From NCBI GenBank assembly GCA_016342285.1, contig JAEINQ010000058.1:1-45933 (forward strand): a stretch of DNA of 45,933 bases. The letters are read 5' to 3'. The position numbers and the translations under genes were made by a program. Numbering within the stretch: the first letter of the stretch is position 1; each line of letters starts with the position of its first letter. The DNA comes from Desulfobacterales bacterium (GTDB lineage: Bacteria > Desulfobacterota > Desulfobacteria > Desulfobacterales > JAEINQ01). Of the stretch, positions 23,935-32,562 are shown piece after piece. The notes below the pieces were generated by a model. That model was not told where the DNA came from. It did not search any database and saw nothing but the letters and a program-made list of their open reading frames with translations.

Positions 23935-25431
23935 ATGGAATCGGTCAGCCTTGATGTGATGGCTTCCGGCCTGACCCTGTTGCTCCACCCGAACCACCTC
24001 ATGTGGCTTGCCCTGGGCATGGTGGCCGGACTGGTGGTGGGGGCCATTCCCGGATTTAACGACACCAATTTCTTGGCCATGATGCTTCCGTTTTCCGTCT
24101 ATCTGGGCGCCATGGACGCGGTGGTTTTCATGATGGCCTGCTTCTGTAGTTCCCAGGCCGCGGGAAGCTTTCCGGCCATTTTGCTCAACATCCCCGGCAC
24201 CCCCTCCAATGCCCCCACCTGCATCGAGGGCTTCCGCATGACCCGAAAGGGCATGGCCGGGCAGGCCCTGGGCATCTCCATCATGGCATCCACCGTCGGG
24301 GGCCTGCTGTCGGCACTCTTTGCCGTGGTATTGACACCCATCGTAGGGGTCTACGCACTCAATTTCGGGCCGGCCGAGCTGTTCATGCTCGCCCTGTTCG
24401 GCATGACGGCCGTGGGGTCGCTCACCGGCAAATCGACCACTAAGGGGCTGTTTTCCTCTGCGCTGGGGCTTTTCGTTGCCTGCGTGGGGACCGAATTTCA
24501 GCAGGGGTATACCCGGGCCAGTTTCGGTTTCTATGAGCTCTTTGAGGGGTTTCCCCTGATTCCGGTACTCCTGGGGGTCTTCGGATTTGCCGAACTCTTT
24601 TCCCTGGTCAAGGAAGACTCCATCGTCGAAAAAGGCCACCGGCAGTTTTCCGGGTATGCCCCCATCTTCCAGGGGATACGTACCGCTCTGGGACAATGGG
24701 GCAACATGATCCGGTCCGGCATGATCGGCATTCTCGTCGGCCTGATTCCCGGCACCGGGGCGGCCATCGCCACCTGGGTCAGCTATGGCCAGGCCAAACA
24801 GTGGAGCCGGACGCCGGAAAAATTCGGCACCGGCCACGCGGAAGGGCTCGTGGCATCGGATGCCTGCAACAACGGCGTACCGGGCGGCGCGTTGATCCCA
24901 ACGGTCACCCTGGGCATTCCCGGATCCGGAACGACCCTGGTGGTCATGGCGGCCCTGATGATCAATGGCGTGACGCCGGGCCCGAGTTTCTTCGGTGAAC
25001 ATGCCGTTGAGGCTTACGCGATCCTCTTTTCCCTGGTGGTGGCCAACCTGCTCCTGCTCCCCCTGGGTCTGGGGGTGGCCAGGCTCGCCACCCGGGTCAC
25101 CGCCGTGCCCAACCGGTTTCTGGTCCCCATCATCGCCCTGTTCTGCATGGCCGGCAGCTTTGCCTGGCGCCAGATGGTCTTTGACATGAACCTGGTATTG
25201 GTCTTCGGTGTTTTCGGCGCCCTGTTGAACCGATACGGATACTCGGTGCCGGCCTTTCTGCTGGCCCTGCTTCTCGGGCCCCTGGCCGAACGCAACTTCA
25301 TCTGGGCGGTTCAGATCGGCGGCACGGACTCGTTTCTGCGCCCCATTGCCCTGGTTATTCTCATTGCCACGGTCGGCGTTCTGGTGCTGCCGGTTTTTAT
25401 GAAGCAGATGGCCCTGAAAGGGAAGACATGA
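23935..25431 (+). CDS. tctA: Tripartite tricarboxylate transporter large permease
   Basis: A 498-residue permease with about 11-12 membrane helices, forming the channel that works with TctB and the binding protein using the ion gradient. Family motifs: GMVAGLVVGAIPGFNDTN at about 27, LLNIPGTPSNAPTCIEG at about 82, GLIPGTGAAIATWVSYGQAK at about 270 and VTLGIPGSGTTLVVMAALM at about 325. The first glycine motif reads PGFNDTN where PGLT is common, a small departure. The ribosome site AAAAGGAG is strong. A repeat element follows directly at the stop codon. Confidence 0.95.
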   Translation: MESVSLDVMASGLTLLLHPNHLMWLALGMVAGLVVGAIPGFNDTNFLAMMLPFSVYLGAMDAVVFMMACFCSSQAAGSFPAILLNIPGTPSNAPTCIEGFRMTRKGMAGQALGISIMASTVGGLLSALFAVVLTPIVGVYALNFGPAELFMLALFGMTAVGSLTGKSTTKGLFSSALGLFVACVGTEFQQGYTRASFGFYELFEGFPLIPVLLGVFGFAELFSLVKEDSIVEKGHRQFSGYAPIFQGIRTALGQWGNMIRSGMIGILVGLIPGTGAAIATWVSYGQAKQWSRTPEKFGTGHAEGLVASDACNNGVPGGALIPTVTLGIPGSGTTLVVMAALMINGVTPGPSFFGEHAVEAYAILFSLVVANLLLLPLGLGVARLATRVTAVPNRFLVPIIALFCMAGSFAWRQMVFDMNLVLVFGVFGALLNRYGYSVPAFLLALLLGPLAERNFIWAVQIGGTDSFLRPIALVILIATVGVLVLPVFMKQMALKGKT

Positions 25432-25714
25432 CCACGCCCATAGGACGTGAACGGGGCCAAATAGAGTGACGCTCCACCCGCAGAGCGGGTGGTATCAGGA
25501 GGCCCTCCTTAGGAGGGCTTAATGTCCAATATTCAATTTTAGCCTTTTAAAAATTGGCAGAGCGTAGCGATTCCACAATTGAGCATTGGATATTGAGTAT
25601 TGGAAATTGGAAATTCACGGTAGCCGTTCTCGCCGGGACGGTAGCGATAGCGGAGCCTCTTCCGGTCCACCACTTGAAGTGGTGGTTTAATGCCGGAATT
25701 AAAAAAAACTCCGG
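25432..25714. repeat. Dispersed composite repeat, copy E, with three perfect hairpins
   Basis: CCACGCCCATAGGACGTG begins at the tctA stop. Then come the palindromes CCACCCGC/GCGGGTGG (25474-25492), GCCCTCC/GGAGGGC (25502-25518) and CCACCACTT/AAGTGGTGG (25667-25685). Between them (25517-25615) are a left arm, the core AGAGCGTAGCGATTCC (about 25559-25574) and a right arm built on ATTGGAAA. One hairpin may terminate the tct operon, though no T run follows. No gene is present. Confidence 0.7.
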
Positions 25715-28700
25715 TTATCCGGAAAGCCCAGGTGCTTTCAATTCCCTCCCGGCACCGCGGTACTGGAAACTTGGGCTTTCCAGATATTTCTTCAATTCCC
25801 GGGCCGTGTGGGATGCCCGGGGCCTTCGAAGCAGCTGGGCCGGGGTGCAGGCCGCCACCACCCGACCGCCGGCCGCACCGCCTTCGGGCCCCAGATCGAT
25901 GACCCAGTCGGCGTTTCCAACGACTTCCAGGTTGTGCTCGATGACGGCCACGGTGTTTCCCGCCGCCACCAGGCGCTGGAGCATGTCCAGAAGCAGATGG
26001 ACATCGGCCATATGAAGCCCGGTGGTCGGTTCGTCAAGAAGGTACAGGGTATGCCCGGCAAAGGGCTGGTAAAGCTGGCGGGCCAGTTTGATCCGCTGGG
26101 CCTCGCCCCCGGAGAGGGTGGGGCTGGGCTGTCCCAGGCGCAGGTATCCCAGGCCGATGTCACAGACGAACTGCACGGCACGATAAATGGCCGGCACCGC
26201 AGAAAAAAATCGCGCGGCCCGGGCAAAGGTCATCTCCAGCACCTCGGCCATGTTTCGCCCTTTGTAGGTCACGGCCAGGGTCTCCCGGTTGAAGCGCCGG
26301 CCGCCGCAGACATCGCAAGGCACGTAGACGTCGGGGAGAAAACTCATCTCGATGCGGGGCGTCCCCTGCCCCTTGCAGGCATCACAGCGACCCGCGGCCA
26401 CGTTGAAGGAGAACCGGCCCGGCTTGTACCCCCGCTCCCGCGCCGCCGGCGTCAGGGCAAAGAGTCGCCGGATCTCGTCAAGAAACCCCACGTAGGAGGC
26501 GGGCACCGACCGGGGGGTTCGTCCGATGGCGCTGTGGTCCACTTCCCGAACCCGATCCACCGCTTCCCATCCGTTCAGGCCGGCGCAGGTTTCAAGCACC
26601 GACGTCTTCAGGCCCAACCGTCGGCGAAGCTCCGGGTACAAGGTGGTCTTGAGCAGGGTCGATTTGCCCGAGCCGGACACCCCGGTAACGGCAATCAGGG
26701 TGTTTAAGGGGAAGTCCACGTCGATCTTGCGCAGGTTGTTGGCATGGGCGCCGCGGACCATGATTCGTGAACGGCTGCCAATGGCCCTGCCTTTTTTAGT
26801 GATTCTTGCTCCCGGGCCGTCCAGCAGGGCACCGGTCACCGACAGCGCTGCTGAGCGCAGGTCGGCAAGGGTTCCCTGGGCCACCACCATGCCGCCGTTC
26901 TCGCCGGCCCCGGGGCCCAGGTCGATGATGTGGTCGGCCGCACGGATGGTCTCCTCGTCATGCTCCACCACCAAAACGGTGTTGCCCCGGTCTCTCAGGT
27001 CGGCCAGGGCGCCGATGAGCATCCGGTTGTCCCGGGGATGCAGCCCGATGGTGGGCTCGTCAAGGATATAGGTGACACCGGTGAGATTGGAGCCGAGCTG
27101 GGCGGCCAGACGCACCCGCTGGGCCTCACCTCCGGAAAGGGTCTCCCCGCTGCGACTCAGGGAAAGATACCCCAGCCCCAGCCGTTTCAGGAGCCGAAGC
27201 CGACTGCCCACCTCGGCCATCACCGGTTCGGCCACGGCCCGTTGATGGGGGTCAAAATCCAGCGTCTCCATGAGGGGCGCCAGCACACCGACCGGCAGCC
27301 GGACCAGATCCCAGATGCTGCGGCCGGCGACCCGCACGGCCAGGGCTTCGGGCTTGAGCCGGCTGCCGCCGCAGGCCGGGCAGGGCGCCCCTGGCGCCTC
27401 ATCCCCATCATCTTCCCCGCCGATCCGACCCAGCCCGTGACACGCGGGGCAGGCCCCCTGGCTGCTGTTAAAGGAGAAAAGGCGCGGGTCCAGGGCGGCC
27501 AGGCCGATGCCGCAGGCCGGACAGATCCCGTGAACGCTGAAGGTGGCGTCCCCGCCGCCGCCACCGTCGGCGACGATGAGGCTCCCCTCCCCCTCGGCAA
27601 GGGCACGGTCCACCAGCGTTTCAACGCGGCCGTCACGGATCCGCCCCACCACCACCTCGATGGTGTGTTCGTGGTAACGGCTCAGGGCCATGCCCGGGGT
27701 CAGGGGCGTGACCCGCCCGTCGATGCGCGCTTCGACAAACCCCTTTTTCAGGGCACCGGCCAGCACGTCCTTGTGAAAGCCTTTTCGACCGGCCACCTTA
27801 GGCGCCAGAATGAGGTCTTTTTTGTCGGAAAACCGGCTTTTCACCTGCTGGCGGATGGCCTGGGGGCGCCAGGTTTCCAGCGGTCGATCACACCCCGGGC
27901 AATGCTGCCGGCCCGCTTTGGCAAACAATAGCCGGAGGAAATGGTAGATCTCGGTCAGCGTGGCAACAGTGGACCGCCGGCTGGCATGGCTGATGCGCTG
28001 TTCGATGGCCACGGTGGGCGAAAGCCCCGTGACCAGATCCACATCGGGGCGTTCGAGCACCTTCATGTACTGACGCACGTAAGGGGCCAGGCTCTCCAGG
28101 TATCGTCGTTGCCCTTCGGCAAAAAGGATGTCAAAGGCCAGGGTCGACTTGCCGGACCCGGAAACACCGGTCAGGACCACCATTTGATTGCGCGGAATGG
28201 AGAGGTTCAAATTTTGCAGGTTGTGCTCCCGGGCCCCCTGGATGGCGATCATGTCCGCCTTTTCGGCGCCGGCCTCGGCGACGGCCGCGGGCAGATCGGC
28301 AACCAGGGCATACCGGGCCTTTTCTTCAAGGCACGGCCGCAGGTAGCGGCCGGTATGGGAGGCATCGCAGCCGGCCACCGCTTCGGGGCTACCGGCCACA
28401 ACGACCGTGCCGCCCCGATCGCCCCCTTCGGGCCCCAGGTCGATGATCCAGTCGGCGCTCTTGATTACTTCCATGTTGTGCTCGATGACCAGGACGGTGT
28501 TGCCCGCTGCCACCAGCCGTTGAAGGGCGGCCAGCAGGATGCGGATGTCTTCAAAATGCAGCCCGGTGGTCGGTTCGTCGAAGACGAAGAGCCGCCCCTT
28601 GCCGCGATCGCCCATGAACCGGGAAAGCTTGAGCCGCTGGGCTTCTCCGCCGGAAAGGGTGTTGACGGGCTGGCCCAGTCGAAGATACCCCAAACCCACC

Positions 28701-31072
28701 TCGGCCAGGGGAGAAATAAGGGTGATAATTCTCTTTTGATCCGAGAAAAAAGACAGGCCGCCGTCCACGGTCATCTCAAGAATGTCATGGATGGTCTTCC
28801 CCCGGTAACGCACCGTCAGCACCTCGGGCGAAAACCGCTTGGCCAAACAGTCCGGGCAGGTCACGTAAACATCCGACAGAAACTGCATCTCGATCTTCTC
28901 GAATCCGTCCCCCTTACAGGTCTCGCACCGCCCACCGGTCGTGTTGAAGGAAAAGTGCCCCGGGCCGAACCCCAGGGCCCCGGCACGGTCCGTTGCCGCA
29001 AAGAGTTTTCGGATCGGGTCCATGGCCTTGGTGTAGGTCAGGGCATTGGCCCTCGGCGTCCGGCCGATGGCCCGCTGGTCGACCAGGACGGCATCGACGA
29101 TTTTCTCTGCGCCCCTTATTTTTCCATGCTTGCCGGGCCGGCCCTGGGGGTCGCCCTTATCGCGTTTGACGGCCTTGTACAGGATTTCTTCGGCCAGGGT
29201 CGACTTGCCCGATCCGGAGACCCCGGTGAGGCAGACAAAGAGGTCTAAGGGGATCTCCACGTCGACATGGCAAAGGTTGTTCTCCGCCGCGCCGGCGATG
29301 GTGATCCAGCGCCCCTGTCGCGGTTTTCGCCTGGACACGGGCAGGGCAATGCGCCGCCGGCCCGTCAGGTATTGACCGGTCAGCGAGTCGCTGCCGTCTT
29401 TGCCGATGCGGCTCGTGGGCCCGGCGTAAATGATCTCCCCGCCCCTGTCGCCGGCCCCGGGACCCAGGTCGATGAGATGGTCGCTGTGTCGAATGATTTC
29501 CGGGTCGTGCTCCACCACCACCACGGTATTGGGCAGGGCACGCAGCCGGGTGAGGATCCGGATCAGGCGGTGGCTGTCCCGGGGGTGCAAACCGATGCTC
29601 GGTTCATCGAGTACATACAAGGTATTAACCAGGGAAGAGCCCAGGGCCGAGGCCAGGGCCACCCGCTGCACCTCCCCGCCGGACAGGGTCCGGGACTGGC
29701 GGTCCAGGGTGAGAAACCCCAGCCCCACATCCTGAAGATAAGTCAGGCGGTTGCGGACTTCGTCGAGCACCATGCGCCCGGCCTCATCGGCCGCCCGACC
29801 CTCCAGACCGGCAAAATAGGCGGCGGCCCGATCCACGTCCAGGGCATAGACCTCGGCAATGGTGCGATCCCCCAGCCGGTAGCCGAGGCTTTCGGTCTTG
29901 AAACGGGTGCCGTGGCAGTCCGGACAGCGATCATAGCTGCGGTAGCGGGAGAGAAAGACCCGGACCGTCATCTTGTAGGTCCGCGACTCCAGCCATTTAA
30001 AAAAGCCGCGGATGCCGTAATAGTCTTTGGTACCGTCGATGATGGCCCGGCGCTGGGCCTCCGGCAGGCGTTTGAAGGCAACGTCCATGGGAATTTTCGC
30101 CTGACGGCAGAAGTCAGCCAGGTCTGCGTATTCCATTTTCCGGTCCGACTTGCCGCCGAAGGGCTTGATGGCACCCCCCTTCAGGGTCAGGCCCGGGTCG
30201 GGAATGATCAGATCCAGGTCGATATCGATGACCCGTCCGAAACCGCGACAGGTATCACAGGCACCCAGGGGGCTGTTGAAACTGAAAAGGTTGGGCAGCG
30301 GCGGGGCGTAGCCGATGCCGCAGGCCGCGCAGGCCAGCCGGTTGCTGAAGCCTTGCAGCCGTCGGCCGTCAGCCCACAGGTCCATGCGACCGCCGCCAAA
30401 GCGAAAGGCCAGCTCGGCGCTTTCCATGACCCGGCTGCGATCCGCTTTCCCCCCCCGCAACCGGTCGGCCAGCACGTCCATGACGGGCGGCGCGTTTTCC
30501 GGCGCCAGTGCCGCCAGATCATTGATCCGGCCTTCGGCCAGGTATCGGTCGTAGCCCAATCGGACCAGGGCGCGCCGGGCCCGCTCAATGCCCACGTCGC
30601 TGAGGTCGTATGGAAAGGTCAGGGCCAGATCCCCCTCACCGGCAGCGGCCACCGCCGCCCAGACCTGCCGGGGCGTCTCCGAATGCACGATCTGGCCACA
30701 CCCGGCGCAGTACAGGTCGGCAAACCGGGCAAAGAGGAGCTTGACGTAGTCGGTGACCTCGGTCATGGTCCCCACCGTGGATCGCGAGGTGCGAACAGGA
30801 TCCTTGCGGTCGATGGCCACGGCCGGCGGGATATTGTCGATGCGCTGGGCCCGGGGGCGGTCCATGCGGTCCATGAACTGCCGCGCGTAAGGTGAAAACG
30901 TCTCCACGTAACGCCGCTGGCCTTCGGCATAAAGGGTGTCAAAAGCCAGGGAGGACTTGCCCGATCCGGAGACGCCGGTAATCACGGTGATCCGGTTTAA
31001 GGGGATATCCACATCGATCTGTTTAAGGTTGTTCTGAGCGGCGCCTTTGACGCCGATAACGGTCTGTTTCAT
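25715..31072 (-). CDS. uvrA: Double-length excinuclease ABC subunit A (two UvrA units fused)
   Basis: Damage-recognition ATPase of nucleotide excision repair. At 1785 residues it is about twice the usual 940 and carries two complete UvrA units in one chain. Walker A loops GVSGSGKS lie near residues 34, 620, 970 and 1467, and LSGGE signatures near 464, 804, 1310 and 1652. Zinc-binding CxxC pairs are present in both units (CAACGIGY, CETCKGDG; CPACGIGL, CDACKGQG). A fused UvrA of this size is known in Chlamydia. Normal UvrA acts as a dimer, so this chain may be a built-in pseudo-dimer. The last 25 residues after ARELKKYL run into repeat DNA and look like a read-through tail. No frameshift is seen. 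Confidence 0.96.
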   Translation of the reverse strand: MKQTVIGVKGAAQNNLKQIDVDIPLNRITVITGVSGSGKSSLAFDTLYAEGQRRYVETFSPYARQFMDRMDRPRAQRIDNIPPAVAIDRKDPVRTSRSTVGTMTEVTDYVKLLFARFADLYCAGCGQIVHSETPRQVWAAVAAAGEGDLALTFPYDLSDVGIERARRALVRLGYDRYLAEGRINDLAALAPENAPPVMDVLADRLRGGKADRSRVMESAELAFRFGGGRMDLWADGRRLQGFSNRLACAACGIGYAPPLPNLFSFNSPLGACDTCRGFGRVIDIDLDLIIPDPGLTLKGGAIKPFGGKSDRKMEYADLADFCRQAKIPMDVAFKRLPEAQRRAIIDGTKDYYGIRGFFKWLESRTYKMTVRVFLSRYRSYDRCPDCHGTRFKTESLGYRLGDRTIAEVYALDVDRAAAYFAGLEGRAADEAGRMVLDEVRNRLTYLQDVGLGFLTLDRQSRTLSGGEVQRVALASALGSSLVNTLYVLDEPSIGLHPRDSHRLIRILTRLRALPNTVVVVEHDPEIIRHSDHLIDLGPGAGDRGGEIIYAGPTSRIGKDGSDSLTGQYLTGRRRIALPVSRRKPRQGRWITIAGAAENNLCHVDVEIPLDLFVCLTGVSGSGKSTLAEEILYKAVKRDKGDPQGRPGKHGKIRGAEKIVDAVLVDQRAIGRTPRANALTYTKAMDPIRKLFAATDRAGALGFGPGHFSFNTTGGRCETCKGDGFEKIEMQFLSDVYVTCPDCLAKRFSPEVLTVRYRGKTIHDILEMTVDGGLSFFSDQKRIITLISPLAEVGLGYLRLGQPVNTLSGGEAQRLKLSRFMGDRGKGRLFVFDEPTTGLHFEDIRILLAALQRLVAAGNTVLVIEHNMEVIKSADWIIDLGPEGGDRGGTVVVAGSPEAVAGCDASHTGRYLRPCLEEKARYALVADLPAAVAEAGAEKADMIAIQGAREHNLQNLNLSIPRNQMVVLTGVSGSGKSTLAFDILFAEGQRRYLESLAPYVRQYMKVLERPDVDLVTGLSPTVAIEQRISHASRRSTVATLTEIYHFLRLLFAKAGRQHCPGCDRPLETWRPQAIRQQVKSRFSDKKDLILAPKVAGRKGFHKDVLAGALKKGFVEARIDGRVTPLTPGMALSRYHEHTIEVVVGRIRDGRVETLVDRALAEGEGSLIVADGGGGGDATFSVHGICPACGIGLAALDPRLFSFNSSQGACPACHGLGRIGGEDDGDEAPGAPCPACGGSRLKPEALAVRVAGRSIWDLVRLPVGVLAPLMETLDFDPHQRAVAEPVMAEVGSRLRLLKRLGLGYLSLSRSGETLSGGEAQRVRLAAQLGSNLTGVTYILDEPTIGLHPRDNRMLIGALADLRDRGNTVLVVEHDEETIRAADHIIDLGPGAGENGGMVVAQGTLADLRSAALSVTGALLDGPGARITKKGRAIGSRSRIMVRGAHANNLRKIDVDFPLNTLIAVTGVSGSGKSTLLKTTLYPELRRRLGLKTSVLETCAGLNGWEAVDRVREVDHSAIGRTPRSVPASYVGFLDEIRRLFALTPAARERGYKPGRFSFNVAAGRCDACKGQGTPRIEMSFLPDVYVPCDVCGGRRFNRETLAVTYKGRNMAEVLEMTFARAARFFSAVPAIYRAVQFVCDIGLGYLRLGQPSPTLSGGEAQRIKLARQLYQPFAGHTLYLLDEPTTGLHMADVHLLLDMLQRLVAAGNTVAVIEHNLEVVGNADWVIDLGPEGGAAGGRVVAACTPAQLLRRPRASHTARELKKYLESPSFQYRGAGRELKAPGLSG

Positions 31073-31110
31073 GGCTGATTCCGGTCCGGCACAGGGTTAC
31101 GGGCGGTGTG

Positions 31111-31257
31111 TTGGACAGAGCGGGCACAAAGCGACCCCACAATTTTAGGCATTTCAAACTTTAGTTCACTTTAGTCACTGGCAACAAAACAGTCTCGGCA
31201 TCGTCAACCGACGCTGACCACGCCCTCAGGACGTGGATTCCGATTTCGAATTGAAAC
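31111..31257 (+). repeat. Dispersed composite repeat, copy C (right part)
   Basis: Begins in a core-like stretch (AGAGCGGGCACAAAGCGACC), then a periodic arm with TTTAGGCATT and CACTTTAGTCACTGG, then CAACAAAACAGTCTCGGCAT and the end hairpin CCACGCCC/AGGACGTGG with GATTCC. The right half is nearly identical to 39786-39888. It lies upstream of uvrA. Confidence 0.75.
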
Positions 31258-31292
31258 AAAGACCCCGGAACCATAAGCACGAAATGGGAAAT

Positions 31293-31318
31293 AAAAAAGC
31301 CCCTGCGCGGGCAGGGGC
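31293..31318 (-). terminator. Rho-independent terminator
   Basis: GCCCCTGC pairs with GCAGGGGC around a four-base loop, followed on the minus strand by six T residues. It is downstream of the TetR gene and upstream of uvrA, so it separates the two leftward units. Confidence 0.85.
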
Positions 31319-31410
31319 CTCTGTGGCCGGAAGCATGTCGCCTGGGGGCAAAAAAACGCCATATCCACGTTTGATGCTCTCGTAAAAGGCCACCAACGTG
31401 CCATGCTTTT

Positions 31411-31483
31411 TTAAGTTACCACGAAGAGCACGAAGGACACGAAGCTGAAAATATAATCCTTCGTGCCATTGGTGTCCTGTTAA
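31411..31483. repeat. Composite inverted repeat with CACGAAG-word arms
   Basis: Three units of the nine-base word CACGAAGnn start at 31420, 31429 and 31438. A partly complementary arm follows (CCTTCGTG, then GGTGTCCTG) at about 31459-31481. It has the same design as the composite repeats at 13261, 14049, 25517, 39687 and 44350, but with a different word. Confidence 0.6.
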
Positions 31484-31534
31484 AAAGGGACCTTTTACTA
31501 GTTTATCAAGATTCTGTTCTGGTTTGCTGGGGAA

Positions 31535-32185
31535 CTATGTCGTCGGTGCGTTCGGGCTCACCTTCATCCCCCGGCCGAGGATTTCAAACGCCAGTGCAAT
31601 GGTTTCGCGAATATGGTAGCGATCCACGTTGAGCATCTTTTTGCTCTCCTCCCAAAGCACGATTCCGGCAAAAACCGACCAGAGAATGTCTGCCAGGGCC
31701 GTGGGATGCGCCTCCACAACGATCCCGGCCTTCTGGCCTTCTACAAAAATGCCGGCCAGGGTGCGTAAGGCTTTCTGGCTCAAGTCGTTGATTTCCTTGA
31801 GTAGCTCCGGACCCAGGTTCTTGAGGGTCTCGCTGGACTGAAGGTGGAACATGTTGTTTAAGATTACCGGATCGAATTCGTAGACCTCAAACAGGGTGTT
31901 CATCACCGCTTCTTTACGGGTGTCAAAATCCACGCCCGGGGGTTCCATGACGTGCTCCAGCTTAACGTTCATGAACTGGAGCACCCGGATACTCAGGGAC
32001 GCGTAGAGTTCGTCCTTGTTCTTAAAATAAAGGTAGAGGGTTCCGGGGCTCAGCTCGGCCTCCCGGGCGATATCCTCCATGGTAGCGCTTTCATACCCCT
32101 TTTTCGTGAAAATGCGCCGGGCGGCGATCATGATATGCTGGCGACGGATCTCCCGTTCCCGCTGTTTTCTTTCCTGAATTCCCAT
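31535..32185 (-). CDS. TetR/AcrR-family transcriptional regulator
   Basis: A one-component repressor of about 216 residues. The N-terminal helix-turn-helix covers about 12-58: IMIAARRIFTKKGYESATMED, then IAREAELSPGTLYLYFKNKDEL. The C-terminal helical domain has no recognised ligand signature. ATG at 32185 follows AGGTG by six bases; an in-frame GTG lies six bases earlier. It is followed by a terminator, so it is monocistronic. The regulated gene is not evident; uvrA downstream is separated by the terminator. Confidence 0.93.
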   Translation of the reverse strand: MGIQERKQREREIRRQHIMIAARRIFTKKGYESATMEDIAREAELSPGTLYLYFKNKDELYASLSIRVLQFMNVKLEHVMEPPGVDFDTRKEAVMNTLFEVYEFDPVILNNMFHLQSSETLKNLGPELLKEINDLSQKALRTLAGIFVEGQKAGIVVEAHPTALADILWSVFAGIVLWEESKKMLNVDRYHIRETIALAFEILGRGMKVSPNAPTT

Positions 32186-32398
32186 GGACACACCTCTTGT
32201 TCAGGCTCATGTATATGCCGCCGGGTCACCTGCGGTTCAGACTTTTCACGCCGACCGGCAGCGGAATACCTGATTAGCAGTCCCCATCGCCTCTGTCAAT
32301 GAATCTGGCGTAAGCGTTCACAGGGCATCACGCCGAGGCGTGACTTTGTTCCCGGGCATTTGAAGTGCGGAAAATGTACGTCTGCATGCCCGGCGCCT

Positions 32399-32473
32399 CG
32401 CATCTACGGTACCCTGTAAACACTTACCGGTCGAGGGTTCGGAACGCCGCGACCGTTTAAACCCCGTGAACAG
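32399..32473 (-). repeat. Dispersed 75-base repeat, inverted copy
   Basis: Read on the minus strand this matches 45860-45933 at most positions: CTGTTCACGGGGTT, the block GGCGTTCCGAACCCTCG and GTTTACAGGGTnCCGTAGATG. It lies in the gene-free spacer 32192-32502 between the TetR gene and the vWA/FHA promoter, which otherwise shows no gene. Confidence 0.8.
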
Positions 32474-32502
32474 GTAAAATCTGGCAACGGTCACCCCGCC
32501 TT

Positions 32503-32531
32503 TTGACAGCTTCCGGGCCCTGTTCTATTAT
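32503..32531 (+). promoter_or_regulatory. Near-consensus sigma-70 promoter of the vWA/FHA gene
   Basis: TTGACA (32503-32508), a 17-base spacer and TATTAT (32526-32531), five of six at the -10 box. Transcription should start near 32538, giving a 25-base leader with GGAGG before ATG at 32563. This is the clearest promoter in the window. Confidence 0.85.
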
Positions 32532-32562
32532 CGGGGTAAAGAATCCACACATGGAGGCTGCC

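Noticed and set aside
27941..30895. Very long plus-strand open frames (up to 542 codons) opposite uvrA
   Set aside because: They are antisense to a fully conserved UvrA, rich in Gly/Gln/His/Pro, and lack ribosome sites; high GC keeps stop codons rare in this frame.
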